64,000 nucleotides of DNA from Streptomyces smyrnaeus (GTDB taxonomy: Bacteria > Actinomycetota > Actinomycetes > Streptomycetales > Streptomycetaceae): positions 558,001 to 622,000 of the forward strand of contig NZ_JAFFZM010000001.1 in assembly GCF_017676345.1 (NCBI RefSeq). Direction: 5' to 3'. The position numbers and the translations under genes are program-made. Below the pieces are notes generated by a model that saw only the letters and a list, made by a program, of their open reading frames with translations, made no database searches and was not told where the DNA came from. This document shows positions 30,702 to 39,438 of this stretch, one piece after another. How positions within the stretch are numbered: position 1 is the first letter of the stretch; each line of letters opens with the position of its first letter.

Positions 30702-31702
30702 AACACCAGCAAGCAACCGCACCGGCCGCCACCGCAGCCTCCCCGGAGTCCGTCGCGCTGCTCGCCCAGTGCTTCCACGCGCTCGGCGACAACATCGAGC
30801 GGGTCGTCAAGGGCAAGCGGGAGACCGTCGAACTGGCGCTGGTGTGCCTGTTCTCGGAAGGGCATCTGCTCATCGAGGACGTGCCCGGGACCGGCAAGAC
30901 GACGCTGGCACGCTGTCTGGCGGCCTCCCTCGAAGCGAGCTGGCACCGCGTGCAGTTCACGCCCGACCTGCTGCCCTCGGACATCACCGGGGTGACCATC
31001 TACCGGCAGAACACCGGGGCGTTCGAGTTTCTGCCGGGCCCGGTCTTCGCCAACGTCGTGCTCGGTGACGAGATCAACCGCGCCTCGCCCAAGACCCAGT
31101 CCGCGATGCTGGAGGTGATGGAGGAGCGACAGGTCACCGCGGACGGCAGCACCCACCCGGTGCCCCGCCCCTTCATGGTGATCGCCACCCAGAACTCGGT
31201 GGACATGGGCGGCACCTATCCGCTGCCGGAGGCCCAGCTCGATCGGTTCCTGATGCAGGTCACCCTCGGCTACCCGGATCATGCCTCGGAGGTCGCCGTC
31301 CTCTCGGGCGCCGGATCCCAGCCGGACATCGAGCAGTTGCCGACTATCGCGACGGGCCGGCACATCGCGGAGTTCATCCAGGTCGCCAAGCAGATCCAGG
31401 TGGCGCCGCAGCTGTACGACTATCTGGTGCGGGTGGTCGCGGCCACCCGGCAGCTGCCCGAGGTGCGGCTGGGCGCCAGCCCGCGCGGCTCGGTGGCGCT
31501 GCTGCGCGCCGTTCGGGTGCGGGCCGCCTCGCAGGGGCGCACCTACGCGCTGCCGGAGGACGTCAAGGCGCTGGCGGGTCCGGTGCTGGCACACCGGCTC
31601 ATCCTCACCCCGGAGGCGGAGCTGAGCGGCCGCAGCGGCGCCGACGTCGTCGCGGAGGCGCTGGCCACCGTTCCGGTACCGCAGGCGGGGGCACAGGGCT
31701 GA
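30692..31702 (+). CDS. MoxR-family AAA+ ATPase
   Basis: 336 residues. Walker A EDVPGTGKTTLAR, Walker B VVLGDEINRASPKTQSA, sensor 1 MVIATQNSVDMGGTYPLPEAQLDRF and the sensor-2 region GASPRGSVALLRA. MoxR ATPases act as chaperones that load cofactors or remodel partner complexes, almost always with a DUF58/VWA protein. GTG 30692 has GGAGG 7 nt upstream and overlaps the preceding gene by 10 bp. The stop shares one base with the DUF58 start (TGATG). Confidence 0.93.
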   Translation: MRVEHQQATAPAATAASPESVALLAQCFHALGDNIERVVKGKRETVELALVCLFSEGHLLIEDVPGTGKTTLARCLAASLEASWHRVQFTPDLLPSDITGVTIYRQNTGAFEFLPGPVFANVVLGDEINRASPKTQSAMLEVMEERQVTADGSTHPVPRPFMVIATQNSVDMGGTYPLPEAQLDRFLMQVTLGYPDHASEVAVLSGAGSQPDIEQLPTIATGRHIAEFIQVAKQIQVAPQLYDYLVRVVAATRQLPEVRLGASPRGSVALLRAVRVRAASQGRTYALPEDVKALAGPVLAHRLILTPEAELSGRSGADVVAEALATVPVPQAGAQG

Positions 31703-32877
31703 TGCTGTCGCCGACGGGTTGGGGGGCACTGGTCGGCGGGGCGGCACTCACGGGGGCCGGGTACGCGTTCGGCTATCCGGAAGCGGCGATCCTCGGGGCC
31801 GGCTGCCTGCTCGCGGTGGCCGCGGCCCTCGTCCGGACGGGGCGCTCACCGCAGCTGGCGGCGCGGCGCCGGGTCACCCCGCGGAAGGTGGCGCGCGGGG
31901 ACCGGGCCGAGGGATCCGTCACCCTCACCAACACCGGGCGCCGCACCCGGCGCGGGCTGGATGTCACCGACAGGTGCGGCGAGCTGCCGCTCACGCTCCA
32001 GGTGCCGTCGCTGGCCGCGGGCGCTGAGCACACCGTGCGCTACGCGCTGCCCACCGAGCGGCGCGGCCGGATCGCGCTGGGCCCCCTGCGGCTGGAGCGC
32101 ACCGACCCGCTCGGACTGGCCCGCAGGGTGCGGGTGTTCGGCCCCACGGACGGCGGGACGGACACCCTGCTGGTGCGGCCCCGGGTGTGTCTGCTGCCGG
32201 TCCTCCCCTCGGGCACGGCGCACCATGTGGAGGGGCCGAGCTCCGACACGGCGGACGAGGGGTCGCTGACCTTCCACGCGCTGCGCGAATACGTGCTGGG
32301 CGACGATCTGCGGCGGGTGCACTGGCGCTCCTCGGCGCGTACCGGAACGCTGATGGTCAAGCAGCTGGTGGATGTCTCGCTGCCGCACACCACGGTCGTG
32401 CTGGACACCCGGTCCGCCGCCTACCGCACCGAGGAGGACTTCGAGCTGGCCGTGGACACTGCGGCTTCCGTCGCGTTCGCCGCCGCCCGCTCCAACTTCC
32501 CGGTGGACGTGCTCAGCGAGACGGGCCCCGTGCTGCGTACGGACGGCGCGGGCGGCAACGACGCGGAGGCGCTGCTGGACCGGCTCGCGCTGGTGCGCCG
32601 TTCCGATCGTGCTTCGGCAGCGGGAGCCTTCGACGAGCTGGAGCGGGCGCGCCGCCGCGGCTCGCTCACCGTCGTCACCGGCACGGCCGATGTCAGCGGG
32701 CTGAGCGCGCTGGAGCGGGTGCGCCGCCGCTTCGACCGTACGGTGGTGCTGCGGGCGGGTTCCCGGGCGCAGGACGACCCGCACGAGCCGCCCGGCCTCG
32801 GCAGCGACGTTCCGCAGCTGCGGGTGACCGGACTCGATTCGCTGCCGGCCGCCTGGCGCCGGGAGGCGGTGCGATGA
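31702..32877 (+). CDS. DUF58-domain membrane protein (MoxR partner)
   Basis: 391 residues. Two N-terminal membrane helices (about 5-45) are followed by a beta-rich region. The DUF58 core motif is visible: SLTFHALREYVLGDDLRRVHWRSSARTGTLMVKQ, followed by a vWA-like half (VVLDTRSAAY). Such proteins work with MoxR ATPases and transglutaminase-like membrane proteins. It is coupled to both neighbours by TGATG and ATGA overlaps. No specific activity is known. Confidence 0.9.
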   Translation: MLSPTGWGALVGGAALTGAGYAFGYPEAAILGAGCLLAVAAALVRTGRSPQLAARRRVTPRKVARGDRAEGSVTLTNTGRRTRRGLDVTDRCGELPLTLQVPSLAAGAEHTVRYALPTERRGRIALGPLRLERTDPLGLARRVRVFGPTDGGTDTLLVRPRVCLLPVLPSGTAHHVEGPSSDTADEGSLTFHALREYVLGDDLRRVHWRSSARTGTLMVKQLVDVSLPHTTVVLDTRSAAYRTEEDFELAVDTAASVAFAAARSNFPVDVLSETGPVLRTDGAGGNDAEALLDRLALVRRSDRASAAGAFDELERARRRGSLTVVTGTADVSGLSALERVRRRFDRTVVLRAGSRAQDDPHEPPGLGSDVPQLRVTGLDSLPAAWRREAVR

Positions 32878-35435
32878 GCCCGGCATCCACGCCGCGCGCC
32901 ACCGCACTGCCGGGCGTGCGTCCCACCGGTGGCGCCGGTCACGACGGTCCGTCCTGGGCGCCGCCACGGCCGACGGCGCCCGAGGCCTCTCCCCCGCCGG
33001 CACCGCTGTCGCCCGGCGACGGCGCGGGCGGGCCGGGCGACGGTGGGCGGGACGGCAGCCGGGTGACGACGGCGCCGGACGCGCCGCGTCAGCTCTCGCG
33101 CGGTCGCCGGTTGTGGTCGCTGCTGCCGGTCGCCGGGCTGCTGGCCAGTGCGGGGCTGGGCTTCCACCGGGTGTTCCGGCCGGGGCCGCTCCTTCCCGTG
33201 CTGGCGGTCGCCGTGCTGGTGCCGATGGCGGTGGCGGCCGGACTGTTCCTCGCGCAGAGCCGCAAGGGGCGCCCCGCGCCGCTGTGGCCGTCGCTGGTGC
33301 TGGGTGCCGTGGTGTGGCTGGTCGCGGTGCGGGTGACGCTCTTCCGCGACGCCGCGGGCGGGCTCGCCTCGGGCGGTGCGGTCACCGACATCTGGTCGGC
33401 CCTGCTGGACTCCCCGCACGCGATCCTCACCACGATCCTGCCCGCACCGTCCGGACCCGACTTCCTGGTGCTGCCGCACGCGGTGGTGTGGCTGGCCGCG
33501 CTCGCCGCCACCGAGCTGGCGCTGCGGACGCGTTCGCCGCTGCTGCCCGCGCTGCCCTGCGTGTTGGCGTTCGGCTTCCCGCTGGTGCTGGGGGTGACCG
33601 GGCCCGGTTCGAACACCCTGCCCGCCGTCGGCCTGGTGGTCTGCGCGGCGCTGCTGGTGCTGCTGCGGTCGCGGGCGTCCCGGCGCGGCACCGTCCGCGC
33701 GCTGGGCACGGGGCTGCCGCTGGTCGCGGTGCTCGCGCTGGCTGCCGCGCTCCTCGGGCCGAGGCTGCCGGGGCTCTCCGCGCGCGAGCCGTTGGACCTG
33801 CGCCAGGACGTGCGCCCGCCGACCGTCCACCCGCAGTCCACCAGCCCCCTCGACCAGGTGGCCGCCTGGCTGCAGCAGCCGCAGACCCGGCTGTTCACCG
33901 CGCGGAGCACGGCAGCCGACCGGAACTGGCGGCTCGCCGTGCTGGACCGCTACGACGGCGTGAAGTGGACGTCCGGCGCCGAACTGGAGCGCTCCGGCGG
34001 CCGTGTGCCTCCGCAGCCGGGCACCGATCCGGGTAGCCACCGGCGGGTGGAGCAGCGGGTGACCATCCAGAATCTGCCGGGCATCTGGCTTCCCGCGGTG
34101 GACCGGCCCTCGTCGGTGAAGATCACCGACGAGGGCGCCGAGGGCGACGGCAACCGGAACGGCGGCCAGGGCGACGGGTTCGGTGGGGACGGCGGGGAGG
34201 CCAGACAGCTCGCCGTCGATCCCGCCAGCGGTGTGCTGGCCCTCGGCAAGGGCGGCGCCACCGGCGCCCGGTCCCATCGCGGGCTGTCGTACACCGCCGT
34301 CTCGCAGGCTCCGGTCTACGACGCCGAGCGGCTTCGGTACGCGGCCGTTCCGGACGGATCCGCCTACACCTCGCTGCCGCGCACCGACGCGGTCGGCGAG
34401 CCGATCAAGGCCGTCGAGACGTTCTCGAAACTGGCGGCCACCGCCACGGCCGGCAGCAGCTATCCGTACGAGCAGGCGCACAAGCTGGCCGGCTGGCTGC
34501 GCGAGCACTACCGCTTCGACCCCAAGTCGGTCCCCGGGCACGGCTACCGCAATCTGGAGTTCTTCCTGACCACGGGCAAGCACGGCACCTCGGAGCAGTT
34601 CGCCGCCTCCTTCGCCGTGATGGCGCGGACGCTGGGGCTGCCGACGCGGGTCGCGGTCGGTTTCCGCGCGGACGGCGCCGGCGGCAAGGAGGCCGCGGGT
34701 CGGGGCTCCGGCGGGGACGGCGGTACCCGCCAGCTGACCGGGCGGGACGCGCTGGCCTGGCCCGAGGTCCGGTTCAAGGGCGTCGGCTGGGTGCCGTTCT
34801 ACCCGACGCCCGGTCAGACTTCGCAGGACGGCTCGTCCGTACCGCCCGCCGGGCAGCCCGAGGAGCGTGAGAAGGCCGATCGCGACATCGCCGAGCAGCC
34901 CCGGCCCTCCGTGCCTCCCCAGCAGCAGGGCGGGGGCAAGGACGGCGACGGCCGGGCCGCACCGGCCGACGGCGGCGGGCTGCCCGCGTGGGTGTTCGCA
35001 CCGCTGGCGGTGGCGCTGGTGCTGCTGGCCTACTGCGGCTATGCGGTCTGGGCCCCGTACCGCACCCGTACTCGGCGCCGCAGCGCGCGCGATCCCGGTC
35101 GGCGGGTGCTGGGCGCCTGGCAGCAGATCGTCGACCGGCTCACCGAGATCGGGCTGCCGGCCACCGCGGCGCACACCGCGACCGAGGTCGCGGCCTTCGG
35201 TGTCGAGCGGGTCGGCGGCAGTGCCAGCGAGCAACTGCCCGCCCTCGCCCGGCTGGTCAACGAGGTCGGCTACGGGGGCCGTACGCCCGATGAGGGCACC
35301 GCGGACGCCGCTTGGCGGCACTGCGACGCGATCGAGGAGGTCGTCGCGCGGACGCTACCGCGCCGGGAGCGGGTGAAGCGGGCGCTGCGGCCCCGTACGT
35401 TGATCCGTCACAGCCGATCAGGAGCACACCGGTGA
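32874..35435 (+). CDS. TgpA/DUF3488-type transglutaminase-fold membrane protein, predicted inactive
   Basis: 853 residues. Pro-rich cytoplasmic start, about 6-7 membrane helices (about 80-300), an outside transglutaminase-like domain (about 520-650), a spacer, one more helix (about 698-720) and a cytoplasmic C-terminal domain. The fold is recognisable (LREHYRFDP, EQFAASFAVMARTLGLPTRVAVGFR, AWPEVRFKGVGWVPFYPTP). However, the catalytic Cys is Ser573, the His of the usual HAW is Leu627 and the Asp of WVPFDPTP is Tyr643. All three members of the triad are therefore missing. It is likely a structural or binding module working with MoxR and DUF58. ATG 32874 overlaps the DUF58 stop. Confidence 0.87.
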   Translation: MSPASTPRATALPGVRPTGGAGHDGPSWAPPRPTAPEASPPPAPLSPGDGAGGPGDGGRDGSRVTTAPDAPRQLSRGRRLWSLLPVAGLLASAGLGFHRVFRPGPLLPVLAVAVLVPMAVAAGLFLAQSRKGRPAPLWPSLVLGAVVWLVAVRVTLFRDAAGGLASGGAVTDIWSALLDSPHAILTTILPAPSGPDFLVLPHAVVWLAALAATELALRTRSPLLPALPCVLAFGFPLVLGVTGPGSNTLPAVGLVVCAALLVLLRSRASRRGTVRALGTGLPLVAVLALAAALLGPRLPGLSAREPLDLRQDVRPPTVHPQSTSPLDQVAAWLQQPQTRLFTARSTAADRNWRLAVLDRYDGVKWTSGAELERSGGRVPPQPGTDPGSHRRVEQRVTIQNLPGIWLPAVDRPSSVKITDEGAEGDGNRNGGQGDGFGGDGGEARQLAVDPASGVLALGKGGATGARSHRGLSYTAVSQAPVYDAERLRYAAVPDGSAYTSLPRTDAVGEPIKAVETFSKLAATATAGSSYPYEQAHKLAGWLREHYRFDPKSVPGHGYRNLEFFLTTGKHGTSEQFAASFAVMARTLGLPTRVAVGFRADGAGGKEAAGRGSGGDGGTRQLTGRDALAWPEVRFKGVGWVPFYPTPGQTSQDGSSVPPAGQPEEREKADRDIAEQPRPSVPPQQQGGGKDGDGRAAPADGGGLPAWVFAPLAVALVLLAYCGYAVWAPYRTRTRRRSARDPGRRVLGAWQQIVDRLTEIGLPATAAHTATEVAAFGVERVGGSASEQLPALARLVNEVGYGGRTPDEGTADAAWRHCDAIEEVVARTLPRRERVKRALRPRTLIRHSRSGAHR

Positions 35436-36982
35436 AAGCCAACCCGAGCTGGGGACCCGGCGCGGTGGGCGGCACGACCGGCCCCCCGGCCGCGCCGCCC
35501 ACCGCCCCGGCCGCGCCCGTCGCGCCCACCGCCCCGACCGCCTCCGCACCCGCCGCACCGCCGGCGCTGCCCGACGGCTACCGGCCGCAGCGCGTCCTGG
35601 GTGCCGGGGCGCGCGGCACCGTCGTGCTGTGCCAGGAGGTGTCGAGCGGCCGGGAGGTGGCCGTCAAGGTGCTGCCCGTGGCGGTGGAGGACCCCGCGCG
35701 CCGCCTGGCCGCGCACTCCGAGCTGCTGGCTGCGGGAGCTGCCGCCAGGCACCCGTGCGCCGTCACCGTCATGGACGCCGGCTCCACCGGCACGCAACAG
35801 CTGTACGTGGTGGAGGAGTGGTGTCCGGGCGGCTCGGCGCAGGACCGGCTGACCGCCTCCGGCCCGTTCCCGGTCGAGGACGTGCTGGTGATCGGCGTAC
35901 GGCTGGCCCTGGCACTGCACTCCTCGCACCGTCGCGGGGTGTTGCACCTGGATGTGCGCCCGGCGACCGTCCTCTTCGACGCGCAGGGCGGTGCGTTGCT
36001 GACCGGGCACGCGCTCGGCCGTGTGCTCCAGCGGGCGGTCCCGTCGCTGGGTGCCGTCTTCGACCAGGCGTACGCGGCCCGGGAACTGTTCGGCTGGGAG
36101 GCCCCGGGGCCGGCGGCGGACGTGTACGCGCTGGGGGCCACGCTGTACGCGCTGCTGGTGGGCGAGCCCGCGCAGGCCGCGGCGGTGCGCGCGGGCGGCT
36201 CCGCCCCGTACGAGGCGGTGTTGGCCGGCGGGCTGCCCCGGCCCCCGAGGTCGGATGTGCCCGAGCCGCTGTACGCGCTGCTGCACCGGATGACGGCACC
36301 GCACGCGGAGGGGCGCCCGCCGCTGACGGAGGTGCACCGGGTGCTGCGGATGCTGCTGCCGCTCTCCTGCGCCCCGCGTGTCCCGGATCTGCAGCCGGAG
36401 GCCGGGCCCGAGCCCCCGCTGCCGGGCTGGGACCCGGCCGACGACGCCCTCACCCAGCCGCCGCCCGAGACGGACGACGACCCGGACTCCGCGGAGGCCG
36501 TCGCCCGGCGGCGTCGCACCCGCAACCGGATCCTCGCCGCATGCGGAGCGCTGCTGCTGGCGGGTGGCGCGGGGTTGGCCCTGTTCCTGGTGCGCGCCGC
36601 GAACGAGGCCGGGCCCGACCCTGCCGCGAAGCCCCCGAAGAAGCCCGCCCAGTCGGCGCATCCGCTGCCCAAGGGGCAGGTCCCGGACTTCCAGGCCCAG
36701 GAGGTGAAGGTCACCCGGGTCGGCCGGCAGGTCCAGGTCGCCTGGAGCAGGCCGAAGAAGCCGCAGGCCGTCTACGGCTACGCCGTCACCGCCCAGTCGC
36801 CGGACGGCGAGACGGTGAAGGTGAAGAACACCAACGCGGACGAGCCGAGTGTCGTCTTCTCATCCCCGCCCGTGAAGGCCGGCTCCTGCTACGTGGTCAC
36901 CTCGCTGGTGCAGACGGCCGACGGCAGCGTGGGGCTGGCCTCGGCCGAGTCGGTGTGCGACCGGGGGGAGCAGGGCGACTGA
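35432..36982 (+). CDS. Kinase-fold membrane protein with fibronectin III domain, predicted pseudokinase
   Basis: 516 residues. Ala/Pro-rich start, Ser/Thr kinase fold at about 48-310, Asp/Glu-rich linker, membrane helix about 367-389, and an outside fibronectin III-like domain (about 425-510). The Gly loop GAGARG (57-62) and VAVK lysine (Lys79) are kept. The catalytic loop reads HLDVRPAT (172-179), so Asp174 remains but the Asn is Thr179. The Mg-binding DFG is GHA (192-194). Loss of both metal ligands predicts little or no phosphotransfer. GTG 35432 overlaps the preceding stop as GTGA. It may sense or scaffold across the membrane. Confidence 0.87.
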   Translation: MKANPSWGPGAVGGTTGPPAAPPTAPAAPVAPTAPTASAPAAPPALPDGYRPQRVLGAGARGTVVLCQEVSSGREVAVKVLPVAVEDPARRLAAHSELLAAGAAARHPCAVTVMDAGSTGTQQLYVVEEWCPGGSAQDRLTASGPFPVEDVLVIGVRLALALHSSHRRGVLHLDVRPATVLFDAQGGALLTGHALGRVLQRAVPSLGAVFDQAYAARELFGWEAPGPAADVYALGATLYALLVGEPAQAAAVRAGGSAPYEAVLAGGLPRPPRSDVPEPLYALLHRMTAPHAEGRPPLTEVHRVLRMLLPLSCAPRVPDLQPEAGPEPPLPGWDPADDALTQPPPETDDDPDSAEAVARRRRTRNRILAACGALLLAGGAGLALFLVRAANEAGPDPAAKPPKKPAQSAHPLPKGQVPDFQAQEVKVTRVGRQVQVAWSRPKKPQAVYGYAVTAQSPDGETVKVKNTNADEPSVVFSSPPVKAGSCYVVTSLVQTADGSVGLASAESVCDRGEQGD

Positions 36983-37138
36983 GCGGGAAGGCGGGAATGT
37001 CACAGGCGGACGTCACAATGGAGGAACACAGCTTCTGCTTCACGTCGTGGAGCGGGGAGAATGCTGTGCTGATCAACTGTCCGGCATACGGCGGAGCGTG
37101 TACCGCGCCGTCGGCCGGCATCGGGGGGAGCAAGCGGA

Positions 37139-39154
37139 ATGGGTGAGTTCACCGGAGTCGATCCTCTTCGGCTGCGCGAGTTGGCCAATGCGCTGCAGGG
37201 CTTGGCGGACGCGCTCGACACGGAAGGCACCACCATCCGTGATCTGTTCTCGAAGTGGGGAGGAACGCTCAGCCAGTCCGTACTGACGCAGCAGACGACC
37301 CAGGTCGGCGAGGACGCGACCAACATGGCGCTGCGGGCCGACCTGGCGTACGGCCTGTTCCTGCAGCCCCGGTTCGTCAACCCGGGCAGCCCGCACTCCG
37401 ACTGGGTCAACATCGAGTGGGACGTCTCGAAGATCGACGTCACGGCGCAGGGGCAGCGGGAGGCCCTGAGCCTGCTGGAGGCGTTGAACGACCCCGACAA
37501 TCCGCAGTCGCGCACCACCATCCAGTATCTGTCGCAGTCCCTGGCCGACCACGCGAACGACCCCGAGTACCTAGAGGCGTTCATGAACGCGGGCGGCCTG
37601 GACGCCTCGGTGCGCGCGGCGCGGTTCCTGCACGGCCAGGACGGCACCCACGGCAGCACCGTGCTCTCCCAGGACTCGCAGGAGATCCTCGCCAGATTCG
37701 GGCTGGCCGTGCAGTCAGCGACCAGCCTCGCCGAGCAGGGACAGATCCAGCTCCCCGCCAACTACCTGCAGAAACTCACGGACCCGCCGAACGGCGACAT
37801 GTGGTCCGTCGGCATGCTCTTCCAGTACGGCCCGAAGGGCGACAAGTGGGACCCGAACGTGCTGTCCACGGTCGGCGGCGCGATGCTGGACTGGCGCGCG
37901 GAGCAGCAGATGCGCCCCAACTACTCCGAGCCCTTCATCGCCGGCACCAGTTATGTGCCCGGCGGTTACGTCGAATCGGACAACCCCTGGTACGACAGCC
38001 TGGGTCTGGACGTCTCCTACCTCACGGTGGGCGCCGACGACGCCGCCGAACGCATCCAGGCCATCGCCGCCAACGACCCCTCGGTCATCCTCATGCAGCG
38101 GGTCAGCGAGAACCCGGACGCGTCCCGGCAGCTGTTGACCGGCGCCGACGGCGCGAAGTACGCCGGGATCCTGGTCGACGACAAGTGGCATACGCCGGGC
38201 CCCCAGTCGTTCAACGAGGCGCAGTGGCCCGCCGCCGTGATCACCGCCGCCACCTCGGACCGGACCGGCCATCCGGCGGAGTCGGCGGAGGCGGCGGCCA
38301 ACGTCATCAACGCGGGCGCGGCCGAATACGGCGACGAGAAGGGCAAGAGCGACTACGACAAGTCGCAGTATCCGGTGTCCGGCCAGATCACCCACGCCCT
38401 CGCGCAGGTGTTCGCCACGTATGTACCCGACTTCGCCCAGTCCAACGGCATGCCGGCGGACCAGGCGGCGGCTCCGGCGACCGGCGCGGACAACCAGGGC
38501 ATGCTGATCGTGGGCCATCAAACGGCGCTGGACTTCATCAGCATGATCGCGCAGAACAGCGGCGACGCCGGGCATCTGGTCAACGCCGTCAACTCGCAGA
38601 TCTCGCTGACGGCCGCCGGCGGCATGGACAGCCCCGATGGGCAGACGTACCTGAACAATCTGGCCGAACTGCAGGGTGTGGTGACCGCCGGTGCCCACCA
38701 GGTGGGCCTGAATGCGGAGAAGCTGAAAGACGAGGCGAACAAGAAGACGGTGCTGTGGGTGGACTCCGTCGGTGGTGCCATCACCGCGATCCCGGGACTG
38801 CCGGTCCAAGCCGAGTGGGTCCAGACGGCCATCGCGGCGGGCCTGCCCGCGGTGAAGGACAGTTTCTCGACGGACAACGCCCAGAAGTACCAGGAGGCGG
38901 CAGGCTCGAAGTTCTACGACGACCAGTCCTCCATGCGGCTTCCGCTGATGCAGGGCCTGGTCACCAGCGGTCAGATCGAGCCTCCCGCGGACCACCCGGA
39001 ATGGGCGAACGGTCAGATCACCCTCCAGGACGCGAACGATCTGACGGACTTCAACAGCTGGTGGCAGCAGGTCGCGCGGCAGCAAGGCGGCCAGTTGGAC
39101 GACTTCGACGACGAGATGCGCGACGCCTTCGAACGCGGAAACAGCGCCAACTAG
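37139..39154 (+). CDS. Large WXG-type protein, candidate type VII substrate
   Basis: 671 residues with no signal peptide and no membrane helix. The N-terminal 85 residues are helical with WGG at about residues 40-42 (DLFSKWGGTLSQS), the turn motif of WXG100 folds. The remainder is helical and Gln/Asn/Ala/Asp-rich with no domain I can name with certainty; some Streptomyces homologues may be filed as DUF6571. ATG 37139 follows GGGGGGAG by about 7 nt. It lies 15 bp before a WXG100 gene and upstream of the FtsK-type ATPase, which suggests it is exported by, or is a subunit of, that system. Confidence 0.75.
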   Translation: MGEFTGVDPLRLRELANALQGLADALDTEGTTIRDLFSKWGGTLSQSVLTQQTTQVGEDATNMALRADLAYGLFLQPRFVNPGSPHSDWVNIEWDVSKIDVTAQGQREALSLLEALNDPDNPQSRTTIQYLSQSLADHANDPEYLEAFMNAGGLDASVRAARFLHGQDGTHGSTVLSQDSQEILARFGLAVQSATSLAEQGQIQLPANYLQKLTDPPNGDMWSVGMLFQYGPKGDKWDPNVLSTVGGAMLDWRAEQQMRPNYSEPFIAGTSYVPGGYVESDNPWYDSLGLDVSYLTVGADDAAERIQAIAANDPSVILMQRVSENPDASRQLLTGADGAKYAGILVDDKWHTPGPQSFNEAQWPAAVITAATSDRTGHPAESAEAAANVINAGAAEYGDEKGKSDYDKSQYPVSGQITHALAQVFATYVPDFAQSNGMPADQAAAPATGADNQGMLIVGHQTALDFISMIAQNSGDAGHLVNAVNSQISLTAAGGMDSPDGQTYLNNLAELQGVVTAGAHQVGLNAEKLKDEANKKTVLWVDSVGGAITAIPGLPVQAEWVQTAIAAGLPAVKDSFSTDNAQKYQEAAGSKFYDDQSSMRLPLMQGLVTSGQIEPPADHPEWANGQITLQDANDLTDFNSWWQQVARQQGGQLDDFDDEMRDAFERGNSAN

Positions 39155-39168
39155 CGAGGGGGACGGCC

Positions 39169-39417
39169 ATGGGTATGTCGGATGCCGATCTGTGCAGGCA
39201 GGACATGGCGAAGATCGGGACGGCGGTGGACAACATCCGGATCGCCGTGCAGAAGGTGACCAATCTGATGGGCGCCGACACCTGGGCGGGCACCGCCGCG
39301 GACACCTGGGCCGGGGACTTCAACGGCCGTATGAGTTCGCTGAACTACCTGTTCGAGTCCTACCCGGCGGAGGAACAGGCGCTCATCACCAAGGCTGAAC
39401 AGAATGAGCCGAAGTAG
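39169..39417 (+). CDS. WXG100-family protein (EsxB-like)
   Basis: 82 residues, short for the family. Two helices flank a turn with WAG, here present twice in tandem (TWAGTAADTWAG, residues 40-51). ATG 39169 follows GAGGGGGA. A second in-frame ATG lies two codons on. Such proteins form helical-hairpin dimers and are exported by type VII ATPases. It lies 21 bp before the ATPase gene and probably pairs with the convergent WXG100 protein or the upstream 671-residue protein. Confidence 0.85.
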   Translation: MGMSDADLCRQDMAKIGTAVDNIRIAVQKVTNLMGADTWAGTAADTWAGDFNGRMSSLNYLFESYPAEEQALITKAEQNEPK

Positions 39418-39438
39418 CGACGGCGACGGGGGGCTCCT

